A stretch of DNA of 64,000 nt from an uncultured Bacteroidales bacterium (lineage in GTDB: Bacteria > Bacteroidota > Bacteroidia > Bacteroidales > P3): positions 45,980 to 109,979 of the forward strand of contig CAJOHZ010000005.1 of NCBI GenBank assembly GCA_905234695.1, written 5' to 3'. Within the stretch, counting starts at the first letter, position 1; each line of letters opens with the position of its first letter. Both the position numbers and the translations under genes were made by a program. Under the pieces are notes generated by a model. The model made no database searches. It had not been told where the DNA came from and worked only from the letters and a program-made list of their open reading frames with translations. Shown here piece after piece: positions 15,982-24,684 of the stretch.

Positions 15982-16947
15982 ATGAACTTACCAAAAATCC
16001 ATTCTATCTCGAAGAAGATTCTCGTGGCATTGGTGGGCAGTTTCCTGCTTGTCTTCCTCCTGTTCCATGCCGTTGCTAATCTCTTTATCCTGCGCCATGA
16101 CGGCGGCGCATGGTATTCGGACTTCTGCCACTTTATGGGCAGCAATTGGATTGTCAAAGCTTTCGAGGTTGTACTGCTGGGCTGCATACTGCTACACATC
16201 GCACTCACCTTATGGCTAGCACTGACCAACCGGCTGGCACGTCCCGTCCGATACCATCATCCACAAAGGTCAAAGACTCATTCAACATCTAAACTGATGG
16301 TATGGACTGGCATCCTCATCTTCGCATGCCTCATACTCCACTTCTCCGACTTTTATTTCGTGAAGCTTGGTTTCGTAAAAGGACAGTATATGGTAAAGAC
16401 AGAGAAGTTGCAAAGTGAAGAGTTGAACGCCTTTGCGCAGGCCGCCCTACAGTACGGAATGAGTCCTGAAGACTTCCTTGCCGCCAACGAACAGCAGTTG
16501 GAGATGTATGCCGACCAAATATCCCCCGAACAGCGGGCTGAGATTGACAATCAAATGGACAAATTCCGCGCCATGGTACCCGTGGCCAACATACTGTCCA
16601 AAGCGCAGTCTGACGGCCACTTTTCTTCCGACGGGAAATGGATCAAATCTATCACCTACGAGGAGAAAGAAGCCCTTAAGGCGGCCCTCCCCGAGGCTGA
16701 TCCCGAGCCCGACTTCTACTACATGGCCCGCGAGAAGTTCAGTATCCTACACATCGTCATCGGCTACCTTGTGTTCTTCGTCGTGGTCTTCTTCCACCTG
16801 CGCCACGCCTGCGCCTCGGCCTTCCAGACTCTGGGCCTGAACAACTACAAGTACAACAACATCATCGAACTCCTTGGCAAAATCTACACCTGGCTGGTCT
16901 GCCTGATGTTCGCCGCGGTGCCAGTGCTGGTATATTTAGGTATGTAA
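15982..16947 (+). CDS. frdC: fumarate reductase/succinate dehydrogenase cytochrome b subunit
   Basis: This 321-residue membrane anchor has five hydrophobic helices at about residues 11-35, 56-80, 104-124, 253-272 and 301-320. It fits the Bacteroidales single-subunit di-haem cytochrome b that links FrdAB to the quinone pool. Between helices three and four, residues about 134-246 form a large charged extramembrane insert. It makes the protein about 90 residues longer than the roughly 230-residue family norm. The start MNLPKIHS is preferred to an upstream in-frame start inside the promoter. frdA does not follow directly: two AT-rich reading frames intervene. Confidence 0.9.
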   Translation: MNLPKIHSISKKILVALVGSFLLVFLLFHAVANLFILRHDGGAWYSDFCHFMGSNWIVKAFEVVLLGCILLHIALTLWLALTNRLARPVRYHHPQRSKTHSTSKLMVWTGILIFACLILHFSDFYFVKLGFVKGQYMVKTEKLQSEELNAFAQAALQYGMSPEDFLAANEQQLEMYADQISPEQRAEIDNQMDKFRAMVPVANILSKAQSDGHFSSDGKWIKSITYEEKEALKAALPEADPEPDFYYMAREKFSILHIVIGYLVFFVVVFFHLRHACASAFQTLGLNNYKYNNIIELLGKIYTWLVCLMFAAVPVLVYLGM

Positions 16948-16960
16948 CAACAATCAAGCC

Positions 16961-17545
16961 ATGAAACGCCTCAACACAAAACAAAAACAACATCACCATT
17001 CCGGCGTGGTGATTGTTGTTGCTATAATTTGTATAACATTGTGTTCCTGTAAAAAGTACTGGTGCAAGAGAATAGACGGAAATTATATAATCGACGAATA
17101 TGTCGTATATAAGTTCTCCGAAGGAGAGGATTATTCACGCTATTTTCTTATCTCAGATGATTTTAAACTACAACCAAGTGTAAAACCAGGCATCAACCGA
17201 CCGATACCACTGCATAATGGATATTATTTGTCCCCCCCCCCGACTGACAGAGGCCCATGGTCTATAACTTATCTTAATTTCACTTATGACGAGTTAGAGT
17301 CTGGTCTTGTGCCAGATGATTGGAATCATCATTGGGAAGAATATGTCCTGGTTGATTGTCCATATAAGGAATACTATTCTGTAGGTTTCCCCAACTGCGG
17401 AGATGAGTTAGAAGTGGAATTAGAGAATTTGCCGGGGTATTGTACTCAATGTCATAACACATATAATGTTGACACAGTGTGGTTGAATAATGCCATTGAT
17501 AATGGCGTGTTTTTTCACTTAGAATCTGTGACAAGGAAAATATAA
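16961..17545 (+). CDS. unknown lipoprotein with C10 tract
   Basis: This is a 194-residue protein I do not recognise. It has a lipoprotein signal: a basic N-region, a hydrophobic core (residues about 16-27) and a lipobox with the lipidated Cys at residue 30 (LCSC), followed by KK. The rest is rich in Tyr and acidic residues. Codon use and base composition are clearly AT-richer than the flanking frd genes, which suggests insertion by transfer. A run of ten C at 17232-17241 encodes part of an SPPP motif and could switch the frame. It starts 13 nt after frdC, so it is probably cotranscribed. Confidence 0.7.
   Translation: MKRLNTKQKQHHHSGVVIVVAIICITLCSCKKYWCKRIDGNYIIDEYVVYKFSEGEDYSRYFLISDDFKLQPSVKPGINRPIPLHNGYYLSPPPTDRGPWSITYLNFTYDELESGLVPDDWNHHWEEYVLVDCPYKEYYSVGFPNCGDELEVELENLPGYCTQCHNTYNVDTVWLNNAIDNGVFFHLESVTRKI
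17232..17241 (+). repeat. C10 homopolymer inside lipoprotein gene
   Basis: Ten consecutive C form TCC CCC CCC CCG in frame. A gain or loss of one base would truncate the lipoprotein. Such tracts are classic slipped-strand phase-variation sites, and also frequent sequencing-error sites. Confidence 0.8.
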
Positions 17546-17557
17546 ATTCTTGCCTTT

Positions 17558-17783
17558 ATGAGAAGAAATATAATTGCACTATTACTACTTCTCCTTAGAA
17601 ACAGTTACAGACTCCATTATTAGTGTCAACGTATATAATGCAATGGGACAACATGTTTATACTGACGACAATATTATTTCACATAAGTATTCATTAAATT
17701 TGATGACATATCCAAAGGGGAATTATATTATTGTCGTTCGAAGCAAGAAACAATTATATTCTGAAAAGATAATTATAAAATAG
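17558..17783 (+). pseudogene. remnant of a T9SS-secreted protein (signal peptide plus sorting domain)
   Basis: ATG 17558 begins MRRNIIALLLLLL, a signal-peptide start that stops after 21 residues. In another frame (17574-17783) follows ETVTDSIISVNVYNAMGQ, then a stretch ending [27 protein letters not shown]. This matches the type A C-terminal sorting domain of type IX secretion cargo (N-x2-GQ turn, PKGxYI strand, KIIIK end). The cargo body is missing and a frameshift separates the two ends, so this looks like an internally deleted, broken gene. It is AT-rich, like the preceding lipoprotein gene. Confidence 0.7.
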
Positions 17784-17788
17784 AGATT

Positions 17789-19747
17789 ATGGTTTTAGAC
17801 TCCAAAATACCCGAAGGACCGCTCAGTCAGAAATGGACCAACTACAAAGCCTCGCAGAAGTTGGTAAACCCTGCCAACAAACGCAAGATGAATATTATCG
17901 TCGTCGGTACAGGTTTGGCCGGTGCCGCTGCCGCCGCCTCACTCGGCGCACTGGGCTTCCTGGTTGACATCTTCTGCATCCAGGACTCGCCGCGCCGTGC
18001 CCACTCCATCGCCGCACAGGGAGGCATCAATGCCGCCAAAAACTACCAGAACGACGGCGACAGCGTGGAGCGTCTTTTCCGCGACACTATCAAGGGCGGG
18101 GACTACCGTGCCCGCGAGGCCAACGTCTATCGTCTTGCCGAGGTCAGCGGCGACATCATCGACCAGTGCGTGGCACAGGGTGTTCCTTTCGCCCGCGACT
18201 ATGGTGGCTTGTTGGACAACCGCTCCTTCGGTGGTGCCCAAGTGAGCCGCACCTTCTACGCCCGCGGTCAAACGGGGCAGCAACTCCTCCTTGGTGCCTA
18301 CGGAGCCCTGAGCCGCGAAATTGCCCGCGGCACGGTGCGCCTGCATGAGCGCCGGGAAATGATGGAACTGGTGACAGTCGACGGTCGCGCCCGCGGCATC
18401 ATCGTCCGCAACCTCGTCACCGGCGACCTCGAGCGCTATGCCGCCCATGCCGTGGTACTCTGCACCGGTGGCTATGGAAACATCTACTATCTCTCCACCA
18501 ATGCCATGAACAGCAACGGCAGCGCGACCTGGATTTGCCATCGCAAGGGTGCCGCTTTCGCCAACCCCTGCTACGTCCAGATCCACCCCACCTGCATCCC
18601 CGTACACGGCGACTACCAAAGCAAGCTCACCCTCATGAGCGAGAGCCTCCGCAACGACGGCCGCATCTGGGTACCAAAGAAAAAGGAAGATGCTGAAGCC
18701 ATTCGAAAAGGCGAGAAAAGACCCATTGATATCCCTGAGGAGGAGCGCGACTACTATCTAGAACGCCGTTATCCAGCCTTCGGCAACCTTGTGCCCCGCG
18801 ACGTAGCCAGCCGTGCCGCGAAAGAACGCTGCGATGCAGGTTTCGGTGTAGGTCCCACGGGCCTAGCCGTATACCTTGACTTCGCTGATGCCATCCAACG
18901 GCTAGGCAGAGACGTTGTTGAGCAGAAGTATGGGAACCTATTCCAGATGTACCAGAAAATCACTGACCAAGATCCCTATCAAGTGCCGATGATGATATAC
19001 CCTGCCGTACACTACACCATGGGCGGCCTATGGGTTGACTATGAACTACAAACAACCATTCCCGGACTCTTCGCTGCAGGCGAGTGCAACTTTAGTGACC
19101 ACGGTGCCAACAGACTCGGAGCCTCTGCTTTGATGCAAGGCTTGGCCGATGGATACTTTGTCCTCCCCTACACACTCCAAAACTATCTAGCCGACCAAAT
19201 CTACGAGGGCAAAATCTCCGATCGCCTACCAGAATTCGACGAAGCCGAACAAGCTGTACGTGAACGATTGGAGAAGTTGTTGGCTATTCGGAAGAACGGA
19301 TGCCCGGACAAGTCTACTCACAGTATCGACCACTACCACAAGGCACTAGGCCGCATCATGTGGGAGTATGTCGGCATGGCCCGCAACACCGAAAGCCTTG
19401 CCAAGGCCCACCAATTGATATGTGACCTCGAAAAAGAGTTCTGGCAAGATGCCTACATCCCCGGAACAGCCGCCGAGATGAACCCCGAACTGGAAAAAGC
19501 CTGTCGACTGGAAGACTATTTCGAACTGGCTCAACTTATCATTACCGATGCTATGCACCGCGAAGAATCGTGTGGTGGACATTTCCGTACCGAACACCAG
19601 ACAGAGGATGGTGAGACCCGGCGCGACGACGACAAATTCATGTATGTCGCCGCTTGGGAGTACCAAGGTCATGGCCTACCTGAAACCATGGAGAAAGAAC
19701 CACTCGAATATGAGCATATTCAGATTGCCAAACGCAACTACAAGTAA
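17789..19747 (+). CDS. frdA: fumarate reductase/succinate dehydrogenase flavoprotein subunit
   Basis: This 652-residue FrdA/SdhA has an FAD dinucleotide fold ([13 protein letters not shown]), the [13 protein letters not shown] segment with the His that carries covalent FAD, and [20 protein letters not shown] near the C-terminal FAD site. It reduces fumarate to succinate in anaerobic respiration, the usual route to succinate in this group, or does the reverse. It is followed by frdB after 36 nt. It is GC-rich, in clear contrast to the AT-rich pair of frames just upstream. Confidence 0.96.
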   Translation: MVLDSKIPEGPLSQKWTNYKASQKLVNPANKRKMNIIVVGTGLAGAAAAASLGALGFLVDIFCIQDSPRRAHSIAAQGGINAAKNYQNDGDSVERLFRDTIKGGDYRAREANVYRLAEVSGDIIDQCVAQGVPFARDYGGLLDNRSFGGAQVSRTFYARGQTGQQLLLGAYGALSREIARGTVRLHERREMMELVTVDGRARGIIVRNLVTGDLERYAAHAVVLCTGGYGNIYYLSTNAMNSNGSATWICHRKGAAFANPCYVQIHPTCIPVHGDYQSKLTLMSESLRNDGRIWVPKKKEDAEAIRKGEKRPIDIPEEERDYYLERRYPAFGNLVPRDVASRAAKERCDAGFGVGPTGLAVYLDFADAIQRLGRDVVEQKYGNLFQMYQKITDQDPYQVPMMIYPAVHYTMGGLWVDYELQTTIPGLFAAGECNFSDHGANRLGASALMQGLADGYFVLPYTLQNYLADQIYEGKISDRLPEFDEAEQAVRERLEKLLAIRKNGCPDKSTHSIDHYHKALGRIMWEYVGMARNTESLAKAHQLICDLEKEFWQDAYIPGTAAEMNPELEKACRLEDYFELAQLIITDAMHREESCGGHFRTEHQTEDGETRRDDDKFMYVAAWEYQGHGLPETMEKEPLEYEHIQIAKRNYK

Positions 19748-19750
19748 TCG

Positions 19751-19785
19751 CACTCACCAAACACCAATTACTATTCACCGACCAT
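19751..19785 (+). repeat. single degenerate heptad array (element E)
   Basis: The frdA-frdB gap is made of five 7-nt units: cactcac, caaacac, caattac, tattcac, cgaccat. The last one includes the first bases of the frdB start codon. No opposing arm is seen. Confidence 0.6.
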
Positions 19786-20545
19786 GAACTTTATATTACA
19801 TATCTGGCGTCAAGAAAACGCCCGCGCAAAAGGTCACTTTGAGACCTACAAAGTCGATGACATCAGTCCGGATTGCTCTTTCCTCGAGATGCTCGACATT
19901 CTTAATGAGCAACTAATAAACGATAAAATTGCCCATCCTGTATGTTTTGACAACGATTGTCGTGAGGGTATCTGCGGCATGTGCGGGCTCTATATAAACG
20001 GTCGTCCACACGGTAACGATGACGGCGTGACCACTTGCCAACTCCACATGCGCAAATTCCACGACGGAGACGAAATCTGGATAGAACCATGGCGAGCAAA
20101 ACCCTTCCCCGTTATCCGCGACCTTATTGTTGACCGCACGGCCCTCGACAAAATCATCCAAGCCGGAGGATATATCAGTACCACCACTGGCGGTGTCCCT
20201 GATGCCAACACCATTCCCATTCCAAAACACATCGCCGACCAAGCAATGGATGCTGCTGCCTGCATTGGCTGCGGAGCCTGTGTGGCAGCCTGCAAGAATG
20301 CCAGCGCCATGCTCTTCGTAGGCGCAAAGGTAAGCCACCTCAACCTACTTCCCCAAGGGCGTCCAGAAGCCCTCGACCGTACCAGAAAAATGATTATCAA
20401 AATGGATGAATTGGGATTTGGCGGATGCACCAACACCTACGCCTGCGAGGCCGAATGCCCCAAACAAATCAAACGGCAGAACATTGCCCGCCTCAATCGC
20501 AGTTGGATTGCCCAAGCCTTGGCTGAGACTGGTGAAAGTATATAA
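19784..20545 (+). CDS. frdB: fumarate reductase/succinate dehydrogenase iron-sulphur subunit
   Basis: This 253-residue FrdB/SdhB has an N-terminal 2Fe-2S plant-type ferredoxin domain with [10 protein letters not shown] and a later CQLHM Cys. The C-terminal domain has [11 protein letters not shown] and CEAECPKQI for the 4Fe-4S and 3Fe-4S clusters. It passes electrons between FrdA and the FrdC haems. Its ATG comes directly out of a heptad array. The next gene follows 24 nt later. Confidence 0.96.
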   Translation: MNFILHIWRQENARAKGHFETYKVDDISPDCSFLEMLDILNEQLINDKIAHPVCFDNDCREGICGMCGLYINGRPHGNDDGVTTCQLHMRKFHDGDEIWIEPWRAKPFPVIRDLIVDRTALDKIIQAGGYISTTTGGVPDANTIPIPKHIADQAMDAAACIGCGACVAACKNASAMLFVGAKVSHLNLLPQGRPEALDRTRKMIIKMDELGFGGCTNTYACEAECPKQIKRQNIARLNRSWIAQALAETGESI

Positions 20546-20569
20546 CCTTCAAGAGAACTCATGTAACCA

Positions 20570-21547
20570 ATGTTCGAGACGCTGGTTTTCTCTGACTTGA
20601 GCCGATGCTCCCCAAACGAGATACAAAAGCTATTGCCAAATGTATCCTCACAAAGAAGAGAACAAGCTCTGCGATTCAAACATTTGTTTGGGCAATACAC
20701 CTGCCTCAAAAGCTATGAAATTTTATCTCATCTAATCTCAAAACATTTCAATATCCCCATAGGAACCGAACTGGTATTCAATACCAATGAACACGGAAAG
20801 CCCTCCCTGCGGGACTTCCCCAATATACACTTCAATATCAGTCATTGTCCTAACGCCATTGCAGTTATCATAGGAGACCATCCTGTTGGAATTGACGTGG
20901 AGCGTTTCATCGCGCCCAAGCCCTCTCTGCTACGATACACCATGAACGATGTAGAAGTACGCCAAGTTGAACAAGCCCATTACCCAGAACGCGCCTTTGC
21001 CCGATTATGGACCCAGAAAGAAGCAGTTTTTAAACTCCTAGGTACTGGCATACGTGACAATTTACGTACTCTGCTCCCTGATACCCCAAAGAACATCCAA
21101 GTAAAAACCACACAGTATCCTGCACGGAAATTTGCTCTCAGTATAGCCTACCCTAAACAAGTGGTGGAAGTTGTTGCCGCCATTATTCGGCGAGGGAACA
21201 CGCTGTTGGCCACCCAACGAGGATACGGTCCCTGGCAGGGCTGGTGGGAATTCCCTGGGGGAAAAAGGGAGCCGGGAGAACGGCTGGAGGATGCACTGCA
21301 CCGAGAACTGACAGAAGAGTTGGACACACATGTTCACATAGAAAGGCAACTGTCCACGCTCCAATACGACTATGACGAGTTCCATCTGACGATGCATTGT
21401 TTTCTCTGTACGATGACCGATGTTAACTATACATTACGAGAACATTTGTCAGCACGATGGCTTCCTGCGGAGAAACTTGAGAGTGTTCGATGGCTTCCTG
21501 CGGACATACTCCTCATCCCTCAACTCCGGGAGATACTCTCCACATAG
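20570..21547 (+). CDS. 4'-phosphopantetheinyl transferase fused to a Nudix (MutT-like) hydrolase
   Basis: This 325-residue protein has two domains. Residues 1-195 are a Sfp/AcpT-type phosphopantetheinyl transferase with GIDVE (107-111) and WTQKEAVFKLLG (147-158), which would load carrier proteins from CoA. Residues 197-325 are a Nudix domain starting VVEVVAAIIRRG, with FPGGKREPGE and a Nudix box at 230-251 ending RELTEEL. The WLPAEKLESVRWLPAD ending is typical of the 8-oxo-dGTP/CTP pyrophosphohydrolase family. No stop or start separates the domains, so this is a genuine fusion in the sequence. The two activities have no obvious shared pathway. Confidence 0.88.
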   Translation: MFETLVFSDLSRCSPNEIQKLLPNVSSQRREQALRFKHLFGQYTCLKSYEILSHLISKHFNIPIGTELVFNTNEHGKPSLRDFPNIHFNISHCPNAIAVIIGDHPVGIDVERFIAPKPSLLRYTMNDVEVRQVEQAHYPERAFARLWTQKEAVFKLLGTGIRDNLRTLLPDTPKNIQVKTTQYPARKFALSIAYPKQVVEVVAAIIRRGNTLLATQRGYGPWQGWWEFPGGKREPGERLEDALHRELTEELDTHVHIERQLSTLQYDYDEFHLTMHCFLCTMTDVNYTLREHLSARWLPAEKLESVRWLPADILLIPQLREILST

Positions 21548-21576
21548 AATAATCTGTATAATCACTAATAATTTCG

Positions 21577-21584
21577 TACCTTTG
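21577..21584 (+). promoter_or_regulatory. -7 box TACCTTTG for nadE
   Basis: TACCTTTG fits TAnnTTTG and lies 70 nt before nadE. The -33 region (TCTG at 21553) is a weak match with a 20-nt spacer. Confidence 0.55.
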
Positions 21585-21653
21585 CAATCTCGAACCACCT
21601 CGTCGCCAATGAACCCAATCATTATTCTACAAGAAACATAATACCTTACCACC

Positions 21654-23210
21654 ATGAATATCCACCTTGTTCAGCACAACATCGCCACAAACAATCCTGA
21701 AGAGAACCTGAAATGGATTCTGGAAGAGCTCGATACCCCCAAAAGCAAAGAAGCCTTGCTTACTGTTTTCCCTGCATGTACATTGTGCGGATCGCCACTT
21801 TATGGGTCGGTAGCCTACACAGACATACAAAAACGGGCCCAAGCCGTCTTGCAAGACCTTATTCAACGGTCGGAACACCGGGCATTTCTCATCGGTATGC
21901 CGTTACAAATTCAAGACAAGGGACTGTGCAACGCTATCGTATTCGTGCAAAATTGCGCCATCCGCGGAATAATCACAAAGAAATACCTTGCCCCCGACGA
22001 ACAGAAATATTTTGTCCGTGGCGAAGGGGTGCAAATCATCCAATATCAAGAACAGTCCATTGCCATCGGGTTTTATGAAGACTTAAAAGAACTCGCGAAA
22101 TCGCATACAGAACAGCCCGACATGGTAATATGCTGTGGATGCAACGTGTTTGACTATAACAAACCTTACCGAATCCGTTACCGCATGCACAAGATTGTGG
22201 AGAACCTTAACGCATCTTTGGTCTTTGTCAACCGCATCGGAGGAGAGGGATGTTTCCTGTATGCAGGCGGTTCCATGGCGCTCAATGCGGCAGGCAACGT
22301 ATTATGCCAATTTCCTTATTTCGAAGCCCATTCTGAAAGCGTCGACATGCAACTGATAGAAGAATGTGCCGACGAGAAACCCGAAGCAGTGGAGCTAGTA
22401 TACAAAGCACTCCTTATGGGAATCCGTGAATATTTCGAGAAGAACCACATCCAACGAGCGGTACTAGGCCTATCAGGTGGCATAGATTCCGCCTTGGTAT
22501 GTGCCTTGGCCTCAGCAGCCATTGGACCAGAGAACATACATGGCATTCTCATGCCGTCTCAATATTCCACCGACCATTCTGTAAAAGACGCTGTCGCCCT
22601 AGCCGAGAATCTTGGCGTGAAATACGACATAATTCCCATAAAACCCCTTTTCGACACCCTACGGGAATGCACCAAACCACTCTTTGGAGACCGACCAGAA
22701 GATGTCACCGAGGAAAACATGCAGGCCCGTATTCGTGGTACCATCGTAATGAGCTATGCAAACAAATTCGGCGCGATGGCGCTCAACACCACTAACAAAT
22801 CGGAAGCCGCCATGGGGTACGGAACGCTATACGGAGACAGCTGCGGAGGAATCAGTGTAATCGGAGATCTGTATAAGACCGAAGTATATGAATTGGCCGA
22901 ATATATTAACCGAGACCAGGAAATCATTCCTCTCAACACCATCAATAAAGCCCCATCGGCCGAATTACGCCCTGGTCAGAAAGACAGCGACTCTCTACCC
23001 GACTACGCCATATTGGACGCCATCCTCAACCTGCATATCGAGGAGCAACTTTGCCAAGATGAGATTGTGGAAGAGGGCTACGATGCCGAACTTGTGGCCA
23101 ACGTGCTGCGCAAGGTCCGTATCAACGAATGGAAACGGCTTCAATTCGCACCCGCGCTGAAAGTATCACCCATGACTTTCGGACTTGACAGGCGTGTACC
23201 CATCAGCTAA
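21654..23210 (+). CDS. nadE: NAD+ synthetase with degenerate glutaminase (nitrilase) domain
   Basis: This 518-residue NadE has a C-terminal synthetase domain that is intact, with the PP-loop SGGIDS at 274-279. It adenylates nicotinate adenine dinucleotide and amidates it to NAD+. The N-terminal nitrilase-fold domain (1-235) normally frees ammonia from glutamine with a Glu-Lys-Cys triad. Here the FPE Glu is Ala41 (VFPACTL) and the catalytic Cys of the C-E-D motif is Tyr141 (GFYEDL). The segment after the Lys is also shortened (KKYLAPDEQKYF). The glutaminase is therefore probably dead and free ammonia the donor. Confidence 0.9.
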   Translation: MNIHLVQHNIATNNPEENLKWILEELDTPKSKEALLTVFPACTLCGSPLYGSVAYTDIQKRAQAVLQDLIQRSEHRAFLIGMPLQIQDKGLCNAIVFVQNCAIRGIITKKYLAPDEQKYFVRGEGVQIIQYQEQSIAIGFYEDLKELAKSHTEQPDMVICCGCNVFDYNKPYRIRYRMHKIVENLNASLVFVNRIGGEGCFLYAGGSMALNAAGNVLCQFPYFEAHSESVDMQLIEECADEKPEAVELVYKALLMGIREYFEKNHIQRAVLGLSGGIDSALVCALASAAIGPENIHGILMPSQYSTDHSVKDAVALAENLGVKYDIIPIKPLFDTLRECTKPLFGDRPEDVTEENMQARIRGTIVMSYANKFGAMALNTTNKSEAAMGYGTLYGDSCGGISVIGDLYKTEVYELAEYINRDQEIIPLNTINKAPSAELRPGQKDSDSLPDYAILDAILNLHIEEQLCQDEIVEEGYDAELVANVLRKVRINEWKRLQFAPALKVSPMTFGLDRRVPIS

Positions 23211-23255
23211 CGTCCGTAGCACCACACAAAAAAGTATGTGTGTCTGACATAAATG

Positions 23256-23290
23256 AAAATCCGTCATACGTATTACGCATGACGGATTTT
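23256..23290. terminator. bidirectional terminator between nadE and the secreted-protein gene
   Basis: A 12-bp perfect stem (aaaatccgtcat 23256-23267, atgacggatttt 23279-23290) has A-run and T-run flanks. It separates two convergent genes and can end transcription from both sides. Confidence 0.85.
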
Positions 23291-23342
23291 TATTACTTGG
23301 AGACGAATCGACTTTTAAGTCTCACATTCTGTATACTCAATG

Positions 23343-23825
23343 TTATTCCTCATCAAGCACTTCGATGAGTTTTCCATTCGTCTCAAAACTAGCCATCTTG
23401 ACATCACACTCTTTCTTGAAAAACAAGAATCCTTTTTTCCTGTATATCCGAGCCATATAAGTTGATTTCCCTTTGGTATTGCATATATAAATACAATCTA
23501 TTTTGTGACGGGGATACTGGTGGGCAACCGAGTCCTTGATGGCATGGGGGTAATACTTTGCATCGACATAATAACGGGTTTCTGTTCCCTTTGGCCCAAA
23601 ACGTAACGCTTGACGGTCAGCATCACTATTAATAAATGTAGCTGTGAAATAGACCGAATCTGCCGTCATTGTCCATACAACATCCTGTGCTTCTTTGACC
23701 TGATTATGGAAATCCTTCACATATCGGGCAGGGACATCCGTCTCTTTCACGGATTTCTCTTTCTGTGCATACAACCCCATCGGTGCCAACACCGCAACGG
23801 CCATAAGAATGATTATTTTTTTCAT
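23343..23825 (-). CDS. unknown secreted protein
   Basis: This 160-residue protein begins MKKIIILMAVAVLAPMGLYAQ, a clear Sec signal peptide with cleavage near Ala-Gln. ATG 23825 is chosen over a TTG two codons earlier. The mature part (VPARYVKDFHNQVKEAQDV, tyrosine-rich strands and a KKECDVK basic stretch) recalls small periplasmic PepSY-like proteins of Bacteroidetes, but I cannot assign it firmly. It has its own -7 box. Confidence 0.7.
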   Translation of the reverse strand: MKKIIILMAVAVLAPMGLYAQKEKSVKETDVPARYVKDFHNQVKEAQDVVWTMTADSVYFTATFINSDADRQALRFGPKGTETRYYVDAKYYPHAIKDSVAHQYPRHKIDCIYICNTKGKSTYMARIYRKKGFLFFKKECDVKMASFETNGKLIEVLDEE

Positions 23826-23867
23826 ATCCAATACATTATATTGTTAATATTTCCAAATATCAATTTA

Positions 23868-23875
23868 CAAAGATA
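23868..23875 (-). promoter_or_regulatory. -7 box TATCTTTG for the secreted-protein gene
   Basis: On the - strand, TATCTTTG is 42 nt before ATG 23825. The -33 position carries only CTTG (18-nt spacer). Confidence 0.6.
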
Positions 23876-23956
23876 CTAAAAATAATTGACATACAAGTGA
23901 CGCTCCCAAATATTTTTATTCACCGGCGGAGAAATGACAATAGGATGGTTTCGACA

Positions 23957-24673
23957 TCATCCGAACAAACGATTCTCCAACTGCTGCATAACCTGCCGAC
24001 CATCATGAACAACCTGCATGCTCCAATATAGTTTCAGCGTCAGTTGATCCTCCTCACTTAACTGCCAATGAATAGCTGGGTCGGCACGCATCTTTTCCGT
24101 AAGGCAAAACAGCGAAAGGGCGGCACATACCGAGATATTGAAACTCTCAGTAAACCCATACATGGGTATTTTCACATAAGCATCGGCATATTCCACTGCT
24201 TCTTGTGTCAACCCTGTAAGCTCTGTTCCGAATACCAAGGCCGTTGGCCTAGTAATGTCAAGGTCCGTAATCATCGTGTCGTTTTCGTGCGGAAGTGTCG
24301 CGACAATCCGATAGCCTTTGGCACGCAAGTCGTCATATGCCTGACGGATGTTCGGATGCTTATAATAATCCACCCATTTGTCAGAGCCCATCGAAACATC
24401 GCTGTTGGGGGAATACTTGTTACGGGTCTCAACAACATGCACATCCTGCACACCAAAACAATCACAGCTCCGCAACACCGCACTGGCATTGTGCGACTGG
24501 AAAACATCCTCCAAAACCACAGAGATATGTCGTGTCCGGTTTTTCACCAAACGGTCAAATAGTTGGCGCTTGTTTTCGCTATACAGTTCAGATATGGCGT
24601 TATATAACCGCTCTTTCTCCTCAATAGTATACTGGGAGAAAAGATTGCAGTTAGAGTCTTTTATTTCAGGCAT
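23957..24673 (-). CDS. SpoU/TrmH-family RNA 2'-O-ribose methyltransferase
   Basis: This 238-residue SPOUT methyltransferase has the three knot motifs: SHNASAVLRSCDCFGV (motif 1), LVFGTELTGL (motif 2) and IPMYGFTESFNISVCAAL (motif 3). It should transfer a methyl group from SAM to a ribose 2'-OH; TrmH modifies tRNA position 18. The C-terminal helix region is longer than in the shortest family members. The start MPEIKDSN (24673) is used: the frame runs upstream into the neighbouring glycosyltransferase gene without family sequence. It lies 11 nt after that gene. Confidence 0.88.
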   Translation of the reverse strand: MPEIKDSNCNLFSQYTIEEKERLYNAISELYSENKRQLFDRLVKNRTRHISVVLEDVFQSHNASAVLRSCDCFGVQDVHVVETRNKYSPNSDVSMGSDKWVDYYKHPNIRQAYDDLRAKGYRIVATLPHENDTMITDLDITRPTALVFGTELTGLTQEAVEYADAYVKIPMYGFTESFNISVCAALSLFCLTEKMRADPAIHWQLSEEDQLTLKLYWSMQVVHDGRQVMQQLENRLFG

Positions 24674-24684
24674 CGTATAATGTG

